This document shows positions 24,601 through 36,600 of a DNA stretch of 64,000 nt, piece after piece. Position 1 is the stretch's first letter. Every line of letters begins with the position of its first letter. Source of the DNA: Tubiluchus corallicola (Eukaryota > Priapulida > Priapulimorpha > Priapulimorphida > Tubiluchidae); the NCBI GenBank assembly GCA_030141605.1, contig JAQGDQ010000253.1, positions 83,411 through 147,410 on the forward strand, written 5' to 3'. Position numbers and translations under genes: made by a program. The notes below the pieces were generated by a model, which did not search any database, was not told the origin of the DNA, and saw only the letters and a program-made list of their open reading frames with translations.

Positions 24601-27600
24601 ATTAACCGAATAAAAGAGTTGCTGTATGATGGTTTATGATTTATGTGGGGCTTTGACATGATTTGAAATTGTATGTAAGGAATCTGCGACGATCAATAAT
24701 CTAAATATGTTTCATTTGATTTTTTTGCAACTTATCATTATCTTTTGAGTTTAAGCTTTCTTACTTTGCAATGTGTTAAGTTTTTGCCAAGAAAACCACT
24801 CTAATTTTCTATTTCATTTATGAATTCATTTTCTTTGTTCCTCAAACCGTTCCACTTTTAGCTATGTCACTATGAATAAGGCTTATTATATTCAACCAAG
24901 GAAGTGCCAGAAACTGTTGCTGAGATTTAATAATTTTCAGGAATGGGCAGCTGGAAAGAAAGCAATTACGTTCTCGTCAACGTGCCACTTATCACAGGAT
25001 GCTTCACAGTGTACCTGTCATTGCGAGTGGACTTGCGGTCGTTCTTGTTCTCATTGTTGTTGAATATCTGTGCCTTGGAATAAATGTGCATGGCCATCTG
25101 CCTGATCAGATTGTCAGGTATGTATAAAAAAGAGAACCATAATCGTATAAAAGGGAAATGTTTTCGAGGGTGTATGTCGATTCATTTGACATGAGCAGTT
25201 AGTGATGACAACAATGAATTCCAGTGGTGTGAGAATACAGACAAACCTCTTTATACCGCTGACTTTCGAATGGGAAAAAAGTTAGCGTTATGGCGAGTTT
25301 GGCGTTATAATGAGGTATGTTAAATTTTGACCTAGACAAATCGTAGAACAGTGAGACAAGTGTACACAGGTTTGAGTCCTTAATTTTACTCTAATGTTAA
25401 ATCAATAAAAAAATTATTAGATTAATCATTAATCATTTGTGACTTAATGAGTCATTCAAAATCAATCATCTTTATCAAAAGCATTTTGTTTACATAATAA
25501 ATGTGTCTTGTACTCAACTACATACATGTAATAGGCTGTAATCTTGTATATTGTATATGAAAAAAAAAATTTAGTCAAAACTACAAATTTCTTGCTGGGA
25601 TTTGCTTGGATGATTCTTAGGAAACAAGCAAATATCACATTTCTTGTGGCAAAAAAAGAACCATTGTCAGCTGCTGTTTTGGCTACGTGGCGCCTTAACA
25701 ATAATATCAGAGCTATCAATCCTTTACTATTGTGATGTACGGTACAGCTTGAAAACAGTCAAATGCAAATATTTTTGCACCATACTCAATATCTGGTCAG
25801 TGTAGTGGACGTGAGCAACCTTCCACAGCTGGTACAATATCAAGGTTGCTGGCGTGGCCGGCGTTATTTCCTCATTATAATTAATAACATATATATTAAT
25901 GTGCCTAGCAGATAGCAGGTAGCGGGAGGCGGTATATAATGGGTTATTTTTAAATGCAGTTTAATACAACCATTATGTTCTTGGCCATTTTGCAGGCGGT
26001 AAACAAGTTTGGTGGTATAACGAGGTTTGACTGTATTAATATAGAACGAGGCAGCAGACAAGATGAACTCCATGAGATAGATCAGTTAAATCATGTGGAT
26101 TACACAGTTATGAGCCTGACCAATGTAGAACTCTCTCATCTGAACACCTTGCTACTTCCGTTAAGCCTTTGGGATGTTATACCCCCTTTTACGAAGTAAA
26201 AAGAATGTTTTTATACCATTTGTTTGGAGAAGCAGTTGAAAAAAATCGGTATCTAATTGATTCTCATTTTGGTTTCAAAATAAATAGCAGAAGAATTACA
26301 AATCAAAATCGATGTCAGTTATTATTATATTGGAAAAACGGTTATGTTTAAATTGCAACATATCTGCATTTATGCACATTACGACTATTATCTTTTATAT
26401 CATGAATTTGCACTTTGAATTTAATTCCATGGATAGACAGACACCCCCCTTACAGACTACAGTCCACTTGCTTGAACTGTGATGTCTGAGTCGTGATATT
26501 GTTTTATAAAGCACTGACCTGCTTTATGACCTGATTTGCAATTAGTAGTTACTGATGCTTAAACTGGGTTAATGTATGTGAACAGTAAGACATAAACCAT
26601 CTCTGTGAAAGTTCTGCAACATATGAGCCTGCATTGCATTAATTTTACTGAAATTTGATGAACTGCTATATCAAGCATAGCTGACAGATCTAGTGCAATT
26701 ATTTAATATCTTTTTTTCTGATCCAGAACACACAAAACGTCTTTATAGACTCTTCATGAGTGTATTTTAACTTGCTTTGATGTGCATTCAGCTGTCTGTC
26801 TGTCAGCTAGCTATAAGGCTACTACACGATTTTAGATTGGAAAGCGAGTGTTTGATACGTAATTCTTTGTAAAATTAACATCTCTTAGGTAAAAGTAAGC
26901 TTTTATCAGCTTATAGGGTTTTTAATGTGGAAAAAGAACCTTAACGGTAGTACTTATTTTATGTTGCTTGTTTTTTACCAAGATAAAACTTTGTCGGTGC
27001 CAAGGGTTATTTGTGTGGTGCCATTTCTTACCAGAACTGATCTGAATTAAGATTTGCGTGAAAATTATTTTTATAAGTAACAATCCCTTGAATATTTTTG
27101 AGTATTACTTTGAACATGAAGGTTTTATTTTTGTGTCCAGCATTAAGTGCAGGATCTAGAAAGCTTTGTCATGCTGTTGGTGGTTGTGTTGCTGTTTGTC
27201 ACGTTAATCTTTGAAGGCCATCACAGGCCTAAAATTGTGTGTGAATATAGTATGGTCCATTGCACAGAGTGTAAAAAACCCAATTTTTCACTCTTCCGAT
27301 GTGGCCCTCAAAGATGCCGGTTAAATGGATTTGCTCAACGAATGCGTATTCCAAATGTTTGCGGGAAAACAGATTCAGTAACAACAGTAACCGCTTCCCA
27401 TGATTTTTGTATGGAAACTATACACTTTACAAGGAATATGCAAATGAGATGTGCTGGTGCTAAACACATTAGTGCTTCCATTTTAGTTTGTTTCTGAGGT
27501 TTTAAATTGTTAGACATTGTTTATACTGTAATTTGTAGCTAGAGGTAGATCGAAATGCACCAAACGTGCCGTAAGTTCTTTCTAAGCAAAAATATATAAA

Positions 27601-30600
27601 AATAGTTTCTGCCTGTTGCGAAACATGTGCGAACTAAATGCCCCCAGATGCTACTGCACTTGTGTGATCTTGATCATTTGCATTTTAGAAATAAAGCTTA
27701 TTTGTTAAGTTCGTCTCTGTGCAGGTTGGTAAAGGCAACTGAACGAGCTGCTTTCTGTTAACCAAAAAAGTAAAAGAACTTGAGTGCAGTAGTGGAACGA
27801 TAGGTGATTCTTTTCTTGTAGTCTAATTGCTGGCGTCTTCATTTTATCTCATGTTTTCTTGTAAATCTAATCTTTCATTTTCACCTTTCATGTTGCATAT
27901 CTTTCCCTTCTCTTCTCATTAGTTACCTTTTATTCCTGTTTCTGCCCATTCTCTCCCTGTTTGAGTTTGACTTTTACATGTTTACACGTTTGGACTGATA
28001 ATTAGTATTTTATTTTTAGATGTTTCTTTGCTTTATTTATTACTTTGTTTTATTATTAGTTTTGCCACATTGTTGCAATGTAATATAAATTTATTTATAC
28101 AGCACACTACATCATTTAAAATCTCAGCACGCTGAACAATAAGATACATTTAAAATTCATAAGAAACACAAAATTTGAAAGACATTAAAAATTAAAAATA
28201 ATTCATCATGAAAAGTACAGTTTAAACAGATGCGTTTTAAGATGTTGTTTAAATTAATCTAATGAATTTGTAGAATGTATAGCAACAGGTAAGTTATTCC
28301 AGAGATGTGAAGCACAGAGAGAAAAAGCTTTTTCACCATAGAATACCATATTAGGAATTAGCTGATGTAAATTAATTTGTTCATTAGCTTTATGCAATCA
28401 TTCATATGAAATTTGTAATAAACTCTATTATTGATACGTAATTGAAATTTGCTTGCACTTAAGTTTGACCATGTTTGACCATGACTTATTCAGAATTACT
28501 GAATCATCTTATTTTACTATATTGCATTACTGCGTTACATTGAACTGACAGGTATTGTTGCTAGTTAAATATTTATTAGCAGTGTATGTCATTACAGGGT
28601 TAATTAACACTTAGTATGTAAAAATCGTAATATTATTAAGACTGAGTTCGACTTTAAACCAAATTAACTGGGATCTGACACGTTTATAATGTTGCTACAG
28701 TATCAACAATTTCGCACCTTAAAGGTTAACATTTTACTTTATTTGAGACTCACAACTACCAGGGGTCGCTTTGCAGATTCTCAATTTGTGTATGCCTTAG
28801 CACAGTGACACAGGGATTTATTTGTGACACATGTGGCTTTTGCCTTCATAAATTTATATAAAATAAAAAATTGGATTTTCATAGTACTTCAAAGCAGTTT
28901 TAGTCGCTCTGTAAGAATTTTTAAAAGTTAAGTAACCGGCGTGAAAACTTTCAATGAAGTTATATCGATACTAATGAGCAAATGGCACATGCGCATTTTG
29001 ACAAATCTAATTGTCTCATTTTCTTTAATGGACGGGCAGAATTGGTTCATTTTCATTCCCCTGCAAAGGCTTCATGTTAGGAAGGGCAATTAATTACTGC
29101 TTTACCATCAGCGTCAACATTATGTGTGTTATTGTGAAAAGTAACTACATGTAGATGTACAAGCGTTTTCTCATTATTGTGAAACACCTTACCTGTAGTG
29201 TGTGTGCGTCACAAGCTTGCCTGCCCAAATAAGGGGAATCGATGTCAAACAGGTGTGCAGTTGTTTGATGTTCACATCAGAAGTTTGCCTTACCAGCATT
29301 GGCTGATATTACAGCAGTAATTAACGATGGTAAACAACTGATTTCTCGGATTCAATTGCGCGCCTGACGCGGTATGTGTGATTGATTTTCACTTGAGAGT
29401 TCAGTCTGCGCTGCAGAGTTCTACGGACAATTTGTAGACCGTGTTTTTACAAAATGCAGAATGCTTCCAAGTTAAGTCATCTCTCGCATTCAGCCAGCGA
29501 TAATTTGCTTTGTACATCCACTTGGGATTAATCAGCGAATACAGCAGATAATTACTTGCGAAGATACTTCTAGACACAAAAGTTCAATTGGTAATTATGG
29601 ATATTGTTGTTCTCAAATTAAATTTTAATTTGAGTATTAGTGTTAGTAATTATTTTTCAAATCATATGAACAGTTGGAGTTGTATTGATATGCTTTGCAA
29701 ATAGTTTTGCTTTATTTTAGTGCTCATCAGCTTGATTGCTAATACAGACACTTGATAATTCATTGTGCATTTATATATTTTTCGGCCTTTTCTTAGTACT
29801 GCTTAGAATACAAAAACTTAAAATATTGCTTATTTGTTAAATCAGACAGTTATTTGTTTTCTGCTGTTATGATAATTAAATCTGGATCATAAGTTTGTTA
29901 TTTTTCAAATTCAAAAATTTTTTGATTAATCTAATGTAATTGTCAGGGCAATTTATCTTGCTTTTTTACCTTTTTTCTTTCTTTTTGCAATTCACATGTA
30001 TATTCATAGTCTCTTTATAGATATATGTTATAACTTCCATAAAACAAACAGTTGATAACTATTACTTTTCTTAAAGTTACTGATTTAAATTTCGTCTCAC
30101 AATGTTTAGCAACGCATATCTGATAACCATGATTTGTTTTTTGCTGTTGTTATATTTTTGTTTTTTGTATTTATGGACGTTTATGTATTTTTTAATAGTT
30201 GTGTTCTGCTGTCATTAGCGTCTTTTTGTTTACTGTCTTTCTGAGAAGGGTGGTTGACTCGATAACCTTTGATTTAAAGCCACCCTTTCTCCAATGTTTG
30301 TTTGTATTTTTGTGTATTTTATTGTCAAATTATTGTAAATTTATGGAGAAAAATAAAAAAAATTACTAATTACTAATTGATAGGCGTGATGAATAACGAG
30401 GAAGGTGAGATAGTGTCGGCATTCATAATAGGGCTACACGCTAAAGGTAGTGTCCGTTTGAGTGGTTCACCGCCATTACAGCGTTTTTGATATGTAGCAT
30501 ACACCAAACTTGTCAGTATGAGTGTTGTTTAATGACTAATGGTGTACGTTACGCGTAAGATCAACAAAGCCCGAGGCGCAGAGCGCAGATAATTTGCCAC

Positions 30601-33600
30601 TTTTAATGATTATTTTCTTTTTGTCATGCGTAATTAATTAAACAAGAAAAATTTTCCAAATGCAACATTGAGCCACAGTTTGCTAGCCTTTAAACTTGCT
30701 TATGATCTGGGAGCTAGAAATACCTTTAAGATTGATCCTGATCTGTGGTGTTTTGTATTTTTATGATATTTTGAAGGATGTAGCCGAGTGGTCGTAGCGT
30801 GTGCTTGATAACAAAAGTTAAGCAGCCCGTGGTCATTAAATAGACAGCTGATGGTTTGTTGCACCAATTAACATTACTTCTGTGAATTTTCAGAGTTTTT
30901 TTAGTTGCATTATGCGTTTTGTAGCGTTTACAATGTATATTATTGTTTTTATATTTTATTATTGATGAGTTATAACGTTGCATCATTTTTTCATCATCAG
31001 TGTTTAATACATTATTGGATACAGTGCTACAATATAATACAATTGGATTGTAACGCCCTGGATTCTCTCCAAAATGGTTTGTTCTTAAACTGCTTGAGCT
31101 TTTTTATATGAGATAAATTAGCTATGATGTTCCCTTCTGGCAGAATGTGTGGAATTTTGTGTACACAAATTTAAAAGTTGACAAATTTTAAAAGTCAACT
31201 GAGCGAAATCGTCCCGTAAATATCTGAATCAGTTATATCAAATTTTGAAATGCCTTCAGCAAAATTTATTGCTCTTAGTTAGCCGCTAGCTGCATAAAAT
31301 GTTAATCTTCACTCCTTGTCATGTGTTTTCCTAGCCACTAGAATTATTTGTGGAGCTTAAAATTTGATTGAAGAAGCCATTTTGATTTAAAGATGGCTGA
31401 CACTTATCAAACGTTTCAAATTGCATGCCCAAGTTAAAAAGACTCAGTTTTTTCCAGTATGAAGTATGATGTTGCATGTACAGCGGGTTTATTTATTTAT
31501 TTTTACTTTATAATTCAGCCAAACTAATCTTCCAATTTAAACATAATTTTTTAAATTCACAAGCTAAAATACCTTGAGTATTTTTATTTTGAAAAAGCAA
31601 TGATGCTAAAGAATTTGCATAATTTCCGTCAGGCGTAAAGGTTTTTCACATCTGATTCACTCTAATCATCCATGATTTTCATAAAGTTATTAGTAACTTG
31701 ATCATATTTTTATCACTACCATCCTTTTTAGTGGTATTAATGTAAGTGATCACACGAATCCTATCTAATATTTAAGAGCAATTGCACGGCCTAGATAGTA
31801 CCAGCAACTATTTATATTAACTAACGTGTGTTTTAGTGCATTCGGGGATTGCTGTGTCTGTTTGTTCTGGTTTGATGCCACACTTGGTTCGTTTAGCAAA
31901 TAATGAAAATAACATATCCGCCAGAGGCAGTGAAACTAGAGTAATAGTAGTAAAGCAGCCTGAATTGGGAGCAAGGCTTCAGAGTGCCACAACAACACAA
32001 GTAAGTTAGGAGCAAGGCTTCATAGTGCCACAACAACAAGTAAGTTAGGAGCAAGGCTTCATAGTGCCGCAGCAACACAAGTAAGTTGGGAGCAAGGCTT
32101 CATAGTGCCGCAGCAACACAAGTAAGTTAGGAGCAAGGCTTCATAGTGCCGCAGCAACACAAGTAAGTTAGGAGCAAGGCTTCATAGTGCCACAACAACA
32201 CAAGTAAGTTAGGAGCAAGGATTCATAGTGCCGCAGCAACACAAGTAAGTTAGGAGCAAGGCTTCATAGTGCCACAACAACACAAGTAAGTTAGGAGCAA
32301 CGCTTCATAGTGCCACAACAACAAGTAAGTTAGGAGCAAGGCTTCATAGTGCCGCAGCAACACAAGTAAGTTAGGAGCAAGGCTTCATAGTGCCACAACA
32401 ACACAAGTAAGTTAGGAGCAAGGCTTCATAGTGCCACAACAACACAAGTAAGTTAGGAGCAAGGCTTCATAGTGCCGCAACAACACAAGTAAGTTAGGAG
32501 CAAGGCTTCATAGTGCCGCAGCAACACAAGTAAGTTAGGAGCAAGGCTTCATAGTGCCACAACAACACAGGTAAGTTAGGAGCAAGGCTTCATAGTGCCA
32601 CAACAACACAAGTAAGTTAGGAGCAAGGATTCATAGTGCCGCAGCAACACAAGTAAGTTAGGAGCAAGGCTTCATAGTGCCACAACAACAAGTAAGTTAG
32701 GAGCAGGGCTTCATAGTGCCGCAGCAACACAAGTAAGTTAGGAGCAAGGCTTCATAGTGCCACAACAACACAAGTAAGTTAGGAGCAAGGCTTCATAGTG
32801 CCGCAGCAACACAAGTAAGTTAGGAGCAAGGCTTCATAGTGCCACAACAACTCAAGTAAGTTAGGAGCAAGGATTCATAGTGCCGCAGCAACACAAGTAA
32901 GTTAGGAGCAAGGCTTCATAGTGCCGCAACAACACAAGTAAGTTAGGAGCAACGCTTCATAGTGCCACAACAACAAGTAAGTAAGGAGCAAGGCTTCATA
33001 GTGCCGCAGCAACACAAGTAAGTTAGGAGCAAGGCTTCATAGTGCCACAACAACACAAGTAAGTTAGGAGCAAGGCTTCATAGTGCCACAACAACACAAG
33101 TAAGTTAGGAGCAAGGCTTCATAGTGCCGCAACAACACAAGTAAGTTAGGAGCAAGGCTTCATAGTGCCGCAGCAACACAAGTAAGTTAGGACAACAACA
33201 CAAGTAAGTTAGGAGCAAGGCTTCATAGTGCCACAACAACACAAGTAAGTTAGGAGCAAGGCTTCATAGTGCCGCAGCAACACAAGTAAGTTAGGAGCAA
33301 GGCTTCATAGTGCCGCAACAACACAAGTAAGTTAGGAGCAAGGCTTCATAGTGCCGCAGCAACACAAGTAAGTTAGGAGCAAGGCTTCATAGTGCCGCAG
33401 CAACACAAGTAAGTTAGGAGCAAGGCTTCATAGTGCCACAACAACACAAGTAAGTTGGGAGCAAGGCTTCATAGTGCCGCAGCAACACAAGTAAGTTAGG
33501 AGCAAGGCTTCATAGTGCCACAACAACACAAGTAAGTTAGGAGCAAGGCTTCATAGTGCCACAACAACACAAGTAAGTAAATAACTATGGAAGTTTTTGC

Positions 33601-36600
33601 TGAATCAAAGTGGTTTATTTATGATATTGCAGCAATGATCAGGCTGAAATAACAACAACAAAATAATTACATATAATACTGCATAGAAGGTAAGTGCAAA
33701 TATAAATGTTTCGAATTATACTAATTTAAGAATTGTTCCTTTAATCACAAAAGTATAACTGCAAATAATATACCGTTCTTAATGTTAAACATCTGCTTGA
33801 CACTGCATGGAGTTCTTATTGCTAAATGTGTTAAAAATTGCCTCCTGGCAAACAGCAATACGGGTGCTCTTCATATGCTGAAATCTTCGAGATCCTCTAG
33901 TAAGTGCTGTTGATTAGTGCAGCACACCCTGAACGTGACATTGTAAAGTGAGACCAGCTAATTGGCTATTGTCCATTCGTCCCTGCACGTTTCATTTCCT
34001 GCCACGATGTCTAACAAGCTAAAAAGTATTGACGAATGGTGCACGTTGCAGATCAAAGCAAAGTATTACAATACGATCATGAAAGAAATTTGCCGTGCCC
34101 GTTTTCCACTTTCAGAGCTAACTAGTTGATTTGGCAAATAACAAAGTAGCCACTTTAGACCTCATAAATTAGCATTGTTATTTCTGTATGCGTGCATTAG
34201 TGAATGTGAACTCTGTTAGAATTACTGCATATTAGATAAAAACTGTTTTACCTGTTTTTGTGGGAAAATATCTCATCTGTATCAGCTCTTTTACAACTTC
34301 GTCAAACTTTTAACGTTTTTTAAAGGTTTTACATGTCAAACGTAGACCTGCGTTAACTCAACTGTAGATTTAGGTAATTCAAATGTGTCTTGGTAACTCA
34401 AATGTAGACTTAGGTAGTTCAAATGTGTTAACAATGGTTTTCAAGAAATCTTAAGCGTTTTTGGTAAGTCAAATATAGACACATGTCAAGTCAAATGTGA
34501 CATTGGTATCTCAAATTTGGATAGGTGGTAAAGTTTAAGGATGTTAAATTTAATCTCATTTAATCTCAAGTTAATAATTGCTGTGAAAATAATAACTTTA
34601 TAGGTCTACTAATGGTTCACTAATATTCTGTAAACTTTACATACCATTAGAACTGTTAGAGAAAACAATACATTCTTAAAATAAACAATGTTTCTTGAGA
34701 GAAACTAATTCATTAATGCAGTGCTAATGCATTACTTAAAAAACTAATTAGTGATTCACTGTTCATTGGGAAGTGGGAACCAATTTATTCTTTTCTACCG
34801 ACGTTATGGTTTATCAAAGAATTTAGTTTGAGGATAAACAACGCATTTTTCAAAGTTATGAAAGACGTGATGACTATCTTTGGTTTATCTTTTTGTAATT
34901 TGCACTTAAATAACTTAATTACCGATTTATTCAAAGTAATGCATCTACATTTGACTTACCTAAGTCACATTTGAGTTACCAAAACACATTCGAAATTCCT
35001 ATGTCTACATTTGAACTTTCCTGTGTCTACATTTGACATGTAAAACCTATAGATTTCAGTGTTTCCTTTGTCATTGTGGTCAGTAAGTTTTTGCTTACTT
35101 GGTTGAGGATGCTACATGCTACCGAGCTTCTACATATTGATTAAGTGACTGCATAATTTTTGATTGTATATTACAGTAATCTCTTGTTAAAGATCGGAAA
35201 GCACGTGAAGTGCACGTCCGCGTTTAGCCCCGCCCACCGTGATGACGTAGGACACATTCTCACAAACACTCGTCGCAAGTCACAACAGCAATATAAACAA
35301 ATGTAAAAAACATGGAAAATGTATAGTATAGTGTAGTGTAGTGTAGTGTAGTGTAGTGTAGTGTAGTGTAGTGTAGTGTAGTGTAGTGTAATGTAGTGTA
35401 GTGTAGCTTAGCATAGTATAGTATAGCATAGTGTGGTGTAGTGTAATGTAGTGTAGTGTGGTGTAGTGTAGTGTAGCATAGCATAGCATATTCTAGCATA
35501 GTATAGTATAGTGTAGTGTAGTATAGTGTAGTGTAGCATAGTGTAGTGTAGTGTAGTGTAGTGTAGTGTAGTGTAGTGTAGTGTAGTGTAGTGTAGTGTA
35601 GTGTAGTGTAGTGTAGTATAGCACAGCATAGCCTAGCTTATATGTTGTTTATCTTTCCTTTATAAAACAGTAACTGTCGTAATCCAAGAATTAAAGATAG
35701 GTAATCAGTGTTAGTTGATAATAAAAACACACACACTGTTCTAGGCAAATGCATCAGGTGCAAGGCAACTGTAAGTGCAACGAGAAATTGATGACAATAA
35801 AAAATCAGTTTTCTCTGCTTTTTCTAACTAAGCCGCTGGTTATATTAATGGTTGTTTTTAGAACTTGTTACCTTCACACTTGACTGACCTTCATTGATGT
35901 TTTCATGTCTCAGTTACATTATATGCCTAGTATAATAGCTTCTTCACCTTCTCTTCTCTTTACAGTCTTCTCATCTTACTTAATAAACCCAGCGTCTACG
36001 TGGCATAACCGACTCACGCCAAATAATACAGTGTAGACTCAAGTAACGCCCAAAATCAAATTAGCCTCTCTTCTTTTTCTTACTATTGTATATTCTCTAG
36101 CACGGTGTGAAATTTTTTTAACGAGAACGAAAAGGGAATTATTATTATTATTAAAAATCTTTATTGAAAATGATACAATAAGCCCTCTATTTGCACGACA
36201 CATAAGTACAAAAATGTTAAACAAATCTTTACATTATGTACATTAATTAAATTTTTACACTAAATTCTTCACAGTTACAATTTCTTACTAAACAAGCTAA
36301 CACAACTGCATTACGATTCACTAATTCTAATTACATATCTAATATTTGCGTACAATGTTTATACATGTTATACTGTATGTACAAATAGTATTTGTTGTAG
36401 CTTCTACATACATAAACAATCTTACGTTAATGTCATTCGTGTATAAACAGTATGCCATTATAATCAATTTACGATAAGGTAATTTTGGGTTAGTTCTTTT
36501 ACAATATCTATATACATTTTAATTAACATACTGTTGTGGAGAAAAGGGACGTTAAATGGGTGTCACTGAAACATCCTTTACAGAGTTATATGTACATAGC

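Noticed and set aside
30774-30840. Functional tRNA gene
   Set aside because: The A box is good but the B box and acceptor stem are lost; a SINE relic fits better.
31966-33579. CRISPR-like array
   Set aside because: Regular repeats but no unique spacers; the whole 41-bp unit is conserved. This is a eukaryotic minisatellite. The same holds for the 56-, 38- and 30-bp arrays.
35260-35629. HYTTLHYTT frames on the minus strand
   Set aside because: Three overlapping frames of the TAGTG pentanucleotide satellite.
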